From CAIOHW01 sp964432565 (GTDB lineage: Bacteria > Bdellovibrionota > UBA1018), in the NCBI GenBank assembly GCA_964432565.1, contig CAYSOA010000003.1:39424-103423 (forward strand): 64,000 bases of DNA, written 5' to 3'. Every line of letters begins with the position of its first letter. The stretch's first letter is position 1. Below are positions 17,338 to 26,597 of this stretch, piece by piece. The position numbers were made by a program, and so were the translations under genes. Below the pieces are notes generated by a model. That model had not been told where the DNA came from. It did no database searches and saw nothing but the letters and a program-made list of their open reading frames with translations.

Positions 17338-19878
17338 ATGCGTCTGCAACAAACCCATTCCCGTTGTCCGGCCCACGAATCGGTCGTGCGTCCGATCCGC
17401 TGGATCGCCCTCGCGAGTTCTCTCGTCGCCGCGGCTGCCCTCCTTGGAATTCTCAACGGCTCGGCGCACGCCGAAGACGAAGGGTTTGAACCCGGCGAAC
17501 GCACTTTCACCAACCCCTTCGCGCCCCCTCCAGGAACCACGACCGGAGGAAGCAACTTCTTCGATGACGAAGATTTCGAGGACGAATCCCCGCAATTTCC
17601 AGTCGACATGCCGCGCCCAGCAGGAGGTCCTTCGATTGCCCCCGGAGCGACCAGGGGCGGAAACACTGCCGCTGTCCCCTCGCCTTCAAAACCCTCGGAT
17701 CCGGGCGGCATCTCGATGGGAGGCACCCCCAACGGCGGCGTAATCCCCGGAAAACCGGTTCCTGCGATCAAGATCGAAGATGAGACCGGCCTCGGACAGG
17801 GAGGAAAGGAAGTCGTCACCGACTTCAACTTTCCGGAGGCGGACATCCTCGACATTGCCAAGACACTTGGCAAGCTCACGGGCAAAAACTTCATTCTCGA
17901 CAAGGACGTCAAGGGGCGAGTCACGATCATCTCGAACTCCCCCATCACGGTGGCGGATGCATGGAAGGCGTTCCTGACCGCGCTCGACATGACGGGGTTT
18001 GCGATGATTCCGTCGGGAAACTACATCAGAATCGCCCGGCAGCGAGACGCGCGAGACAAGCAGCTCAAGACATACACTGGGGATTACTCGCCCGAGAGTG
18101 ACGCCCTGATCACCCGAGTGTTTCCGCTCAAGTACATCGATGCCGAGAACATCACACGGGTCCTTCGAAGCTTCATGCCATCCAGCTCTCGAATCATCCC
18201 GCATGACCAGACCAATACCGTCATCGTGACCGACACGGGATCAAATATCGCCAAGATCAACCGCATGCTCGAGATTCTCGACATCGAAGGCTACGACGCA
18301 GGCATCGAAGTCATTCCCGTCAAGTATGCCTCGGCAACTGAACTATCCAAGCTGATTGACACCCTGATTCCCGGCACCACGGCAGGGGCCGGCGCAGCCG
18401 CAGGACGACGAGCCACTCCCGGATTTCGCGGGGCCCAGTTCAACGCACGCCGAACCAAGGAAGGCGGGATCATCAACACGATCATCGCCGACGAACGCAC
18501 CAACAACCTGATTGTGCATGCCAACACCAAGGGGGCCGACCAGGTGAGGGAGCTGGTCAACAAGCTCGACCAGAAGATCCCCGCGCAGACGGGTGGCGGC
18601 AAGGTGCATGTCGTCTACCTGCAGTTCGCAGATGCCGAACAAATTGCGACGACACTCAACAGCCTCTCCCAGTCGACGGGAGTCCGCCCGCCGTCCGGTT
18701 CCGCCGCCGGCGGAACCGGCGTCAATCCGGTCACTTCGAGCCTGTTCGAAGGCAGCATCAAGGTTTCCGCCGACAAGGCCACGAACTCCCTCGTCATCAC
18801 CGCAAGTCCGGGCGACTTCGTCACCATCCAGCGCGTGATCTCGAAGCTCGACATTCCCCGCGACGAGGTCTACGTCGAAGTCGTCATCATGGAGATGCTG
18901 ATCTCCCGTGAGTTTCAATTCTCCACCAACGTGATCAACCCCGTCTCGGGAATCGGATCCACACCCAATACCGACCTATTTTCGTTCCTTCAGAACCCTC
19001 TCTCGCAAAAGGGACTCGTTCTGGGGTTTGCGCAGGGGGCAAAGCGGACCCTGACGATTGCCGGTCAGAGCATCACGGTTTCCAGCATTCAGGGCCTGGT
19101 GAAGGCCCTTCAGACGAACAACTATGCAAACGTCCTGGCGACGCCGCAGATCCTGACGCTGGACAACACCGAGGCGACTTTCGAAAGCGCCGAGAAGATT
19201 CCCGTTCCGTCGGTAGTGGCGATCCAGGGATCGACCAGCACTTCGGTGACGAAAGAGTCCGTGTCGCTGTCGATCAAGATCAAGCCGCAGATCAACAAGA
19301 TGTCGAACTTCGTCAAGCTGGATGTCACGACCAAGCTGGCCGACATCTCGAACCGCGAGCTTCCGGCGCAAGTGCAGCAGCTCGCCTTCGCCACGACCGA
19401 ACGCAACGCCCAGACGTCCGTCGTAGTGGCCGATAGCGACACGGTAGTACTGGGCGGGCTGATTCGCGACAAGATGAGTGAAGTCGTCTCGAAGGTTCCG
19501 CTGCTGGGCGACATTCCCCTGCTGGGCTGGCTGTTCCGCTCCAAGAGCAGCACCACTGAAAAGACCAACCTGCTGATCTTCATGACGCCCCAGATCGTTC
19601 GGCAGTACGAGAAGGTTCGAACACTCCTTGATCGCAAGCTCAAGGAACGCGATGACTTCATCGAGCGGCAGGCTGGTGGACGGGACAATCTTCGCGAGTA
19701 TCGCGACGACATGATCCGTCGCCTGCCCGAAATCGGAGACATCACTTCGTACAAGCCACAGACTTCGACCACGATTGACAGCGGCATCGAAGACCAGGGT
19801 AATGTCCCGAATCCCGAGAATCCGTTCACGGGAGGACCGGACGGAACAAAGCGAGGCGGAACTGAGGAGCTGGAATAG
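17338..19878 (+). CDS. gspD: type II secretion outer-membrane secretin GspD
   Basis: Multimeric outer-membrane channel of the T2SS, 846 residues from the ATG at 17338 (AGGAGA 8 bp before it). A signal peptide ends near the Ala-rich LNGSAHA. It is followed by a Gly/Pro/Asp-rich linker of roughly 100 residues, then N0 (DFNFPEADILDIAKTLGKLT), N1-N3 repeats, and the secretin barrel with the signature VPLLGDIPLLGWLF. An S-domain-like C-terminus is Arg/Asp-rich with no clear pilotin site. The in-frame extension to 17179 lies inside gspC. The 100-residue linker after the signal peptide is longer than in model secretins. Confidence 0.95.
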   Translation: MRLQQTHSRCPAHESVVRPIRWIALASSLVAAAALLGILNGSAHAEDEGFEPGERTFTNPFAPPPGTTTGGSNFFDDEDFEDESPQFPVDMPRPAGGPSIAPGATRGGNTAAVPSPSKPSDPGGISMGGTPNGGVIPGKPVPAIKIEDETGLGQGGKEVVTDFNFPEADILDIAKTLGKLTGKNFILDKDVKGRVTIISNSPITVADAWKAFLTALDMTGFAMIPSGNYIRIARQRDARDKQLKTYTGDYSPESDALITRVFPLKYIDAENITRVLRSFMPSSSRIIPHDQTNTVIVTDTGSNIAKINRMLEILDIEGYDAGIEVIPVKYASATELSKLIDTLIPGTTAGAGAAAGRRATPGFRGAQFNARRTKEGGIINTIIADERTNNLIVHANTKGADQVRELVNKLDQKIPAQTGGGKVHVVYLQFADAEQIATTLNSLSQSTGVRPPSGSAAGGTGVNPVTSSLFEGSIKVSADKATNSLVITASPGDFVTIQRVISKLDIPRDEVYVEVVIMEMLISREFQFSTNVINPVSGIGSTPNTDLFSFLQNPLSQKGLVLGFAQGAKRTLTIAGQSITVSSIQGLVKALQTNNYANVLATPQILTLDNTEATFESAEKIPVPSVVAIQGSTSTSVTKESVSLSIKIKPQINKMSNFVKLDVTTKLADISNRELPAQVQQLAFATTERNAQTSVVVADSDTVVLGGLIRDKMSEVVSKVPLLGDIPLLGWLFRSKSSTTEKTNLLIFMTPQIVRQYEKVRTLLDRKLKERDDFIERQAGGRDNLREYRDDMIRRLPEIGDITSYKPQTSTTIDSGIEDQGNVPNPENPFTGGPDGTKRGGTEELE

Positions 19879-19880
19879 CC

Positions 19881-21632
19881 ATGAGTGAGTCGACCAGACT
19901 GATCATCACGCAGGCAGCCTCGGCCACCCCACCGCCGGCGCCCTCGAAAGAACCCGAGAAAATCGGCCAGATCCTGCTGAAGCACACGACGCTGACACAG
20001 GAACAGCTGGACGAGGCCCTGCGCATACAGGCAGCCGAGGGCGGCCTGCTGGGTGAGATTCTGGTTCGCAGGAACCTCATCGTTCCCCATGAGCTGATGC
20101 GGGCGCTTTGCACCCAGCTGGGACTGGACTTCGTCGAGGACCTCAGGCCCAATGACATCGACGTCGCCCTCGTTCGCGAGATCCCGATCAACTATGCCAA
20201 GACCAAGGAAGTGATCCCTCTCTCCCTCGAGAACGATACCCTGCGAGTGGCGGTATCCGACCCCTTCAACGAAGCGATTCAGGAGGACCTTCAGGTCCTG
20301 ACGGGTCATCCCGTGGTGGTGTCGGTAAGCACTTCGATGCGGATCCAGGAAGCCATCAACCGGGTCTATGAGCGTAGCTCCTCGGACATCGTCGAGAAGC
20401 TCGAGGACGAGTTCGAGGAAGCCTATGACCTCGAGGGTCCGATAGACATCCTCGAAGCCACTGAGGATGACGCGCCGGTCATCAAGTTCGTGAACTCGAT
20501 CCTGTTTCAGGCAGTCAAGGAAAAGGCCTCGGACATCCATATCGAACCCTTCGAAAAGGACTTCGTCGTGCGCTTTCGCGTCGATGGCGTGATGAAGGAT
20601 AAGATTCGCCAGCCCAAGCGGGCCCATGCGGCCATCTCCTCGCGCATCAAGGTCATGGGCCAGCTCGACATCGCCGAGAAACGCCTCCCCCAGGATGGTC
20701 GCATCAAGATCAAGATGGCCGGAAAGGACGTCGACCTGCGCCTCTCGACGGTACCCACCAACTTCGGCGAGCGAATCGTCATGCGTATTCTTGAACAGGC
20801 CAGCACCGTTCTCGAGCTGGAGCAGCTTGGATTCTCCGCTCGAAGCCGGGAGCTGATCGAAAAGCTCATCTTCCGAAAATACGGCATCATTCTCGTTACG
20901 GGTCCAACGGGCAGCGGGAAATCGACGACCTTGTCGGCCTGCCTCGTCAAGCTCAACAACCCCGAGCGCAACATCATGACGGTAGAGGACCCGATCGAGT
21001 ACCAGATTCCGGGGATCAACCAGGTTCAGGTCAATACCAAGATTGATCTCACCTTCGCGCGAGCGCTTCGAGCCTTCCTTCGCCAGAACCCGGACATCAT
21101 CATGGTCGGTGAAATCCGCGACAAGGAGACGGCCGAAATCGCCATCAATGCATCATTGACGGGTCACCTCGTTCTCTCGACGCTGCACACGAACGATGCG
21201 GCTGGTGCCGCCACACGGCTCATCGACATGGGCGTCGAGCCATTTCTGGTCGCCAGTTCGGTACTCGGGATCATTGCGCAGCGGCTGATCCGAAGAGTCT
21301 GCCAAAAGTGTCGTGAGCCCCATCAACTGACCGACTTCGAAATGCAGGAACTGGGTCTGAAGCAGGTTCCGGCCGGATCCACCGTATACAAGGCGGTCGG
21401 ATGCCCCTCCTGCTCGCATACAGGCTACTCGGGACGAACCGTGATCCATGAACTGCTGGTCGTTGATGATGCGATTCGGAGCCTGATCATCCGCAACAGC
21501 GACTCAGGAACCGTCAAGAAGAAGGCGATCGAGTCTGGAATGATCACGCTTCGTGAAGATGGAATCCAGAAAGTGCTGTCGGGCTTCACCACCGTGGACG
21601 AGCTCATGCGCGCAACCCACGCCGAGAACTGA
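19881..21632 (+). CDS. gspE: type II secretion ATPase GspE
   Basis: Cytoplasmic hexameric ATPase that powers pseudopilus assembly, 583 residues. N-terminal MshEN-type domain (IGQILLKHTTLTQEQLDEAL, about 28-47) after a Pro/Ala-rich leader, then the N2 and C1 domains with Walker A GPTGSGKSTT (341-350), Asp box EDPIEYQ, Walker B IIMVGEIRD and the His box HLVLSTLHTNDA. Zinc-binding CxxC pairs CQKC and CPSC lie near 475-515. It starts 2 bp after gspD. A cyclic-di-GMP-binding MshEN role is possible because the RLGxx/LL pattern is partly kept, but not certain. Confidence 0.96.
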   Translation: MSESTRLIITQAASATPPPAPSKEPEKIGQILLKHTTLTQEQLDEALRIQAAEGGLLGEILVRRNLIVPHELMRALCTQLGLDFVEDLRPNDIDVALVREIPINYAKTKEVIPLSLENDTLRVAVSDPFNEAIQEDLQVLTGHPVVVSVSTSMRIQEAINRVYERSSSDIVEKLEDEFEEAYDLEGPIDILEATEDDAPVIKFVNSILFQAVKEKASDIHIEPFEKDFVVRFRVDGVMKDKIRQPKRAHAAISSRIKVMGQLDIAEKRLPQDGRIKIKMAGKDVDLRLSTVPTNFGERIVMRILEQASTVLELEQLGFSARSRELIEKLIFRKYGIILVTGPTGSGKSTTLSACLVKLNNPERNIMTVEDPIEYQIPGINQVQVNTKIDLTFARALRAFLRQNPDIIMVGEIRDKETAEIAINASLTGHLVLSTLHTNDAAGAATRLIDMGVEPFLVASSVLGIIAQRLIRRVCQKCREPHQLTDFEMQELGLKQVPAGSTVYKAVGCPSCSHTGYSGRTVIHELLVVDDAIRSLIIRNSDSGTVKKKAIESGMITLREDGIQKVLSGFTTVDELMRATHAEN

Positions 21633-21646
21633 GGAGCGGGAGGACC

Positions 21647-22864
21647 ATGGCACCCATCTTCGATTACAAGGCATTTTCAGGAGACGGAAAACCCCGCAAA
21701 GGCATCGTCGAGGCGGAGAGTGCCAAGACAGCGCGCCAGAAGCTGAAGAAGCAGGGACTCATGGTGACCGAGATCACCGAAAAAACGGCGGCAAGGCCCA
21801 GCAGCTCGGGAGGCGTGCCGTTCTTCGGTGGAAGAGTCGGGGTCAAGGAGGTGGCCTTGATGACGCGCCAACTGGCGAGCCTGGTCAAGGCAAACATACC
21901 GCTCGTCGAGGCTCTGAACGCACTCGTCGAACAGACCGAAGTCGAAGTGCTCAAGGTCGTTCTCGAGAGGGTTCGCCAGGACGTGAATGAGGGATCGAGC
22001 CTGGCAAAGGCGCTCTCCTCGCATCCCAGAGTCTTCGACACCATCTTCGTCAACATGGTCGAGGCAGGCGAGAGTTCTGGAACCCTCGGGCTGGTTCTGC
22101 TGCGACTCGCCGACCTCAAGGAAGCGCAGATGCGCCTGAGAAACAAGGTCGTGAGCGGCATGACCTACCCCGTTCTCATGATGGGGGTCGCCAGCCTGCT
22201 GATGGTGGGCATCTTCACCTTTGTGATTCCCAAGCTCACCAAAGTCTTCGAGTCGATGAACAAGGCCATTCCCCCGACCACCCTGGCGCTGATGTGGCTG
22301 AGCGACTTCATCACCGAGTGGTGGTACCTGCTTCTCGCAGGACTCTTCATCGCCATCACGATTTTTTCAAAGTACATTCGCTCCCCCAACGGACGCCCCA
22401 GATGGGATGCCTTCAAACTGAAGTCTCCCGTTTTCGGACCTCTGGTTCGGATGATCGCCATGACCCGGTTTGCCAGCACCATGGGAACGCTGCTCGGCAG
22501 CGGAGTTCCGATTCTCACCGCGATGGCCATCGCACGAAATCTCGTCGATAATGTACCCATCTCGAATGCCATCTCGAAGGCTCGAGAGAATATCACCGAG
22601 GGACAGTCGATTGCCGACCCGCTGAAGCGAAGCGGCGAGTTTCCTCCCGTCGTCATCCATATGATCGCCATCGGCGAGAAGACGGGCGAGCTACCGGGAA
22701 TGCTCAAGAACATCGCCGACACCTACGAGGAACAGGTGACGGCCAAGATCGAGGGAATGACGGCACTGATCGAGCCGGCCATGATCATCGGAATGGGCCT
22801 TGTCGTCGGCTTCATCGTGATGGCGGTCTTCGTGCCGCTTCTGGACATCAGCAATTTGAAGTAG
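21647..22864 (+). CDS. gspF: type II secretion inner-membrane platform protein GspF
   Basis: Polytopic core of the inner-membrane platform, 405 residues. Two repeated helical cytoplasmic domains (the first with LMTRQLASLVKANIPLVEAL, the second with ARFASTMGTLLGSGVPILTAM-like sequence) alternate with three transmembrane helices near 170-195, 225-245 and 375-400. The region GESSGTLG and the matching IGEKTGELPGML are the duplicated family signature. GGAGCGGGAGGACC precedes the ATG. gspG follows after 32 bp. Confidence 0.96.
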   Translation: MAPIFDYKAFSGDGKPRKGIVEAESAKTARQKLKKQGLMVTEITEKTAARPSSSGGVPFFGGRVGVKEVALMTRQLASLVKANIPLVEALNALVEQTEVEVLKVVLERVRQDVNEGSSLAKALSSHPRVFDTIFVNMVEAGESSGTLGLVLLRLADLKEAQMRLRNKVVSGMTYPVLMMGVASLLMVGIFTFVIPKLTKVFESMNKAIPPTTLALMWLSDFITEWWYLLLAGLFIAITIFSKYIRSPNGRPRWDAFKLKSPVFGPLVRMIAMTRFASTMGTLLGSGVPILTAMAIARNLVDNVPISNAISKARENITEGQSIADPLKRSGEFPPVVIHMIAIGEKTGELPGMLKNIADTYEEQVTAKIEGMTALIEPAMIIGMGLVVGFIVMAVFVPLLDISNLK

Positions 22865-22896
22865 TGTTTCAGCCAAACAGAACAGGAGAGAGAAAA

Positions 22897-23337
22897 ATGA
22901 CAAAATTAGATTCGAGAATCATGCGCCAGGCGGGCTTCACGCTCACCGAAATGCTGATCGTGGTCGCCCTCATCGGGATCATCATGACGCTGGTAAGCGG
23001 CAACATCATCGGAAAGTTCAATAGCGCCAAGGTGGACTCGACCAAGATCCAGATGAAGCAGCTGGGCGTGATCCTGGATGACTTCAACCGCGTCTGCGGA
23101 TTCTACCCCACCACCGACCAGGGCCTCGACGCGCTGATCCAGCCCCCCACCGGACGTGAATGCAAGAACTACGACCCCGCCGGCTTCATCAAGGGCGGAA
23201 AACTCCCGAAGGATGGATGGGGAAATGACTTCATCTACGAATCGGACGGCGGCAAGTACAAGCTCGTTTCGCTCGGCGCCGACAACAAGGCTGGCGGCGA
23301 AGGAAACGACAAGGATCTCGATAGCGACGAGATCTGA
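22897..23337 (+). CDS. gspG: major pseudopilin GspG
   Basis: Main subunit of the T2SS pseudopilus, 146 residues. Class III prepilin leader cut after Gly in AGFTLTEMLIVVALIG, with Glu at +5. The C-terminal globular part has GWGNDFIYES and SLGADNKAGGEGNDKD, the usual calcium-binding loop. The ATG at 22897 is set by AGGAGAG; the extension to 22864 lacks a site. Processing would need a GspO prepilin peptidase, which is not in the window. Confidence 0.97.
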   Translation: MTKLDSRIMRQAGFTLTEMLIVVALIGIIMTLVSGNIIGKFNSAKVDSTKIQMKQLGVILDDFNRVCGFYPTTDQGLDALIQPPTGRECKNYDPAGFIKGGKLPKDGWGNDFIYESDGGKYKLVSLGADNKAGGEGNDKDLDSDEI

Positions 23338-23354
23338 TTTCAGGCCAGCGAACC

Positions 23355-23990
23355 ATGCCGATGAGAGCGCGCACCCGTGGACTGACTCAGGGCTTCACCC
23401 TCGTGGAGCTGCTTGTGGTGGTCGCCCTCATCGGCCTGGTCATGCTCATGGCGCTCCCCTCGATTTCGAGCATTTTTCAGGTGTCGATCAATTCCGCCTC
23501 ACGCGAACTGGCGACCAGCATGAAAGAAGCCTACAACGCCGCCATGATCACTGGCCGGGTGCATCGCATGGCCTATGATCTGAAAGACAATGTCTTCTGG
23601 GTGGAGTCCGGACCGGCGAACGTACTGCTGGATACCGCCGCGACGCGTGAGAAGGAAGAAAGGCGCAGAAAATTCCAAACCAGCCTCGACGGCGACGATA
23701 AGCCCGATGACTCCCCCTTTCAGCTCGACAAGAGCATCACCCGCTCAAAAAAGCCGCTCCCCCGAGGGGTAGTCTTCGAGGACATCCTCACCGAGCGGGA
23801 GAAGGAACCTGTGACGGAAGGAGTCGCCTATACGCACATCTTTCCCAGTGGAATCACCGAGCGAACCCTCATTCGAATCAAGGACTCCCAGGACCACCGC
23901 TACTCGCTTGTCGTCGAAAGCGTGAGCGGACGGACTCGGATGGTTCAGGGCTCGATTACCGAAAAGGAGGCATTCGGCGATGGTGGGTGA
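23355..23990 (+). CDS. gspH: minor pseudopilin GspH
   Basis: Minor pseudopilin of 211 residues with prepilin leader QGFTLVELLVVVALIGLV (Glu +5). The C-terminal part is long and charged, with a Lys/Arg-rich region (around 95-135) not typical of E. coli GspH. Assigned as GspH by position between gspG and gspI and by the leader; fold similarity to other GspH/FimT proteins is likely but weak in sequence. Its end overlaps gspI by 11 bp. Confidence 0.88.
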   Translation: MPMRARTRGLTQGFTLVELLVVVALIGLVMLMALPSISSIFQVSINSASRELATSMKEAYNAAMITGRVHRMAYDLKDNVFWVESGPANVLLDTAATREKEERRRKFQTSLDGDDKPDDSPFQLDKSITRSKKPLPRGVVFEDILTEREKEPVTEGVAYTHIFPSGITERTLIRIKDSQDHRYSLVVESVSGRTRMVQGSITEKEAFGDGG

Positions 23991-24492
23991 TCGCAATGCC
24001 ACCTCGGCGGGATTCACTCTGCTCGAAGTGCTCATCGCCATGTTCATCATGGTGATCGCCTTCGGCTCGATCTTTTCCATTCAGTCATCGGCAATTCAGG
24101 TCACCAATCGCGCGAAGCAGACCAACACCGTGGCGATGCTACTCAAGAACGCCATGGTCAAGGCCGAGCTTGAGGTCGAAGGAAAGACCTTCGAAGAGGT
24201 CGGCGAAGAGGAGTCGGGTCAGTTCGACGCCCCCTACCAGGACTACTCGTGGACCCGAAAGATCAAGGAACTCGAGTTTCCAAACCTGGTTCCTGGCGGC
24301 TCAGGCGACGACGCCGGCGCTTCAGAAGACGAGGCCACCGGACTCATCGGCCGGCTGGTCACCAAGTACCTTTCGCAGGCGATTCGCCAAGTCGAAGTCA
24401 CGGTCAGGTGGAAAAAGCTCGATCGCGAGCAAAGCGTCTCGGCCTCGACTTTCTGGGTGAACCTGAATCAGGAGATGGCCCTCAGTGAGTAG
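23980..24492 (+). CDS. gspI: minor pseudopilin GspI
   Basis: Tip pseudopilin of 170 residues with leader SAGFTLLEVLIAMFIMVIAF. Unusually for GspI it has a Gly/Asp/Glu-rich insertion around 105-120 (GGSGDDAGASEDEATG). Overlaps gspH by 11 bp and gspJ by 8 bp, so translation is coupled. Forms the tip with GspJ and GspK by family analogy. Confidence 0.9.
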   Translation: MVGDRNATSAGFTLLEVLIAMFIMVIAFGSIFSIQSSAIQVTNRAKQTNTVAMLLKNAMVKAELEVEGKTFEEVGEEESGQFDAPYQDYSWTRKIKELEFPNLVPGGSGDDAGASEDEATGLIGRLVTKYLSQAIRQVEVTVRWKKLDREQSVSASTFWVNLNQEMALSE

Positions 24493-25315
24493 ACGAGCAC
24501 CCTCCACCGTTTGCCGAACTCCAACCGGCTTCACCCTTCTCGAGGTACTCATCTCGATGTTCCTTCTGGTGGTGATCAGTTTCGCCACCTACCAGGCAAC
24601 GACCGAAACCTTCAAGCTTCGGGACGTTCTCTCGACCGAGGGCGAGTTTTACAACGGCATCCGGATGGCCATCGGAATTTTCCAGCGCGATCTCGAAAAT
24701 GCCTATAACCCCATCGTGATCCGTCCCGAACTCCAGCGGCCCGTCGATGGCCAGCTCACCGGAGTCGATGGCGTCAGTGAACCGGTGTCTCCTCCCGCAG
24801 GATACGGAATCGGGCCCGAACTGGTTCAGAGCGAGTTCTTCAGCTCACAGCGTGATCGGTTCGGAATCCGGGCCACCCGGCTCGACGGAAGGGAGAACCG
24901 CCTGAGCTGGGTCAGTTCCGCCAATCAGCGTATGTATCGGGACAGCCGTGAATCAGAATTCCTTAAGATCCGCTACCTGCTGGAATCGGACACGGACACC
25001 AGCTCTCCCCCGGGATCGAGCATGCTGGTGCGCGTGGTCAGTCCGGATGTCTTTATCTACGATGAAGATCGTGACCAGTCGATCAAGCGTTACCCGTTGC
25101 TTCATGGCGTTCAGAAGCTTGCGCTTCGATACTATCGAAAAGACAAGGATCAATGGTCCACCACTTGGGACAGCGAAGGAGCGGACACCCGGGAGATCCT
25201 GCCGGATCTGGTCGAGCTGACGATCGAGGTCGCAGCAGCGAAGGGACTGAGCTACACGGGGCAATACCTGATTCGACCGGAGGTGCCCGTTTATGGCATT
25301 CCGTCGACGCTCTGA
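24485..25315 (+). CDS. gspJ: minor pseudopilin GspJ
   Basis: Tip pseudopilin of 276 residues, GTG start at 24485 inside the end of gspI. The leader is TGFTLLEVLISMFLLVVISF with Glu +5. The remainder carries an expected beta-rich body with FQRDLENAY early on, a conserved element of GspJ. Slightly longer than E. coli GspJ. The gene overlaps the start of gspK by 23 bp. Confidence 0.92.
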   Translation: MSRRAPSTVCRTPTGFTLLEVLISMFLLVVISFATYQATTETFKLRDVLSTEGEFYNGIRMAIGIFQRDLENAYNPIVIRPELQRPVDGQLTGVDGVSEPVSPPAGYGIGPELVQSEFFSSQRDRFGIRATRLDGRENRLSWVSSANQRMYRDSRESEFLKIRYLLESDTDTSSPPGSSMLVRVVSPDVFIYDEDRDQSIKRYPLLHGVQKLALRYYRKDKDQWSTTWDSEGADTREILPDLVELTIEVAAAKGLSYTGQYLIRPEVPVYGIPSTL

Positions 25316-26588
25316 TTCAGGGTCTGAAAGCGGAATCGCGCTCTTCATGGTGCTTTCGGCCATGACCATCCTCGCCGTTCTTGTGACCGAGTTTACCTAC
25401 ATCGCACAGGTCAACTCACGAATGGCCTTCGACAGCCTCGATCAAGTCAAGGCCCATTATCTCGCCAAGAGCGGATTGAAGCTTTCGCTGATTCGGATCC
25501 GCGCCTACCAGAATCTTTCAGCTCTCGCCAAAAACACCGGGGGCGGCGCGGGAGCAGGAATGGTTCCCAAGGGGATGCTCGAAAAGATCTGGAGCTTTCC
25601 CTTCTTCTACCCGATCCCAACGGAAATTCCGGGGCTCACACCATCCGAGAAAGACCAGATCACCAAGTTCACTCAGGAGACTGCCATCGATGGCCGCTTC
25701 TCTGCCCTGATCGAATCGGAATCCAATCGCTTCAACCTCAACAGCCTGCTCGCCCCCTTTGCGACGATTCCGAGTCCGACCGCGACTCCCACTCCGACAC
25801 CGACTCGTCCTCCCCGGCAGGGATCCCCTGCAGCAACGTCGCCGGCTGCAAGTCCGACTCCGGCATTCAATCCGATCGAAGCCCAGCAGTCACTGGCCAC
25901 CTATCTGACCCAGATCCTGAACAACAAGATCGAGACGGATGAGGAGTTCGCATCGGAGTATCGTGACCTGCGAGTGGACGAGTTCGTCGACAACATCATT
26001 TCGTGGATCGACCCGACCCACGAGCGACGCTCCGCCCCGAGTTCTTCATTCCGGCCCAAGGGAGGCCCTCTCTATTCCTTGTCCGAGCTTCGCATGATCG
26101 AACCGATCGACGATCGTCTCTTTGAGGCATTAGCGCCCCACTTCACGGTCAGTGCCGTCCCCGGACTGAACGTGAACACCGTCAAAGACTCGACGCTTCG
26201 GGCTCTGTTTCCGCAGATCACCCAGGAAGAGGTGGTCGAGCTGATCCAGTTTCGTGACTCAGCTGAGCAGGACAACAGCTTCAAGACTCCCGAGGACTTC
26301 TTCAGCTACCTCAGGGACCACGTCTCCGCCTTTCTCGGTTCACAGAACGAGATCGACGCCCTCAGGGAGGACCTCAAACGTCGAAACATCCAGATCGTGA
26401 CTGATGAGACCCACTTCAAAGTAACGGTCCAAGCCATCGTCAATCAGGCCACGCGCGTGATCGAAGCTCAGATCATGGTGGTCCCTCCCCGAAGATCCGG
26501 TCCGCAGGCCCAGCCGGGAGGACCGGCAGTTCCACAGCAGGCCCCAACGGACTCTGGCCTCCGGATCACATCCATGAGAATTTTATAA
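25293..26588 (+). CDS. gspK: minor pseudopilin GspK
   Basis: Largest tip pseudopilin, 431 residues. The leader SGIALFMVLSAMTILAVLV lacks Glu at +5, as normal for GspK, because it caps the pseudopilus. The alpha domain contains the SAM-like fold (LNVNTVKDSTLRALFPQITQEEV). A Thr/Pro/Ala/Ser-rich low-complexity insert (around 160-195, repeats of TPTPT) is not usual and looks like a flexible linker. Nine bp separate it from gspL. Confidence 0.92.
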   Translation: MAFRRRSDSGSESGIALFMVLSAMTILAVLVTEFTYIAQVNSRMAFDSLDQVKAHYLAKSGLKLSLIRIRAYQNLSALAKNTGGGAGAGMVPKGMLEKIWSFPFFYPIPTEIPGLTPSEKDQITKFTQETAIDGRFSALIESESNRFNLNSLLAPFATIPSPTATPTPTPTRPPRQGSPAATSPAASPTPAFNPIEAQQSLATYLTQILNNKIETDEEFASEYRDLRVDEFVDNIISWIDPTHERRSAPSSSFRPKGGPLYSLSELRMIEPIDDRLFEALAPHFTVSAVPGLNVNTVKDSTLRALFPQITQEEVVELIQFRDSAEQDNSFKTPEDFFSYLRDHVSAFLGSQNEIDALREDLKRRNIQIVTDETHFKVTVQAIVNQATRVIEAQIMVVPPRRSGPQAQPGGPAVPQQAPTDSGLRITSMRIL

Positions 26589-26597
26589 AGGAGCACC

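Noticed and set aside
19122..20627. 501-codon minus-strand frame
   Set aside because: Shadow of gspD and gspE, which are certain genes.
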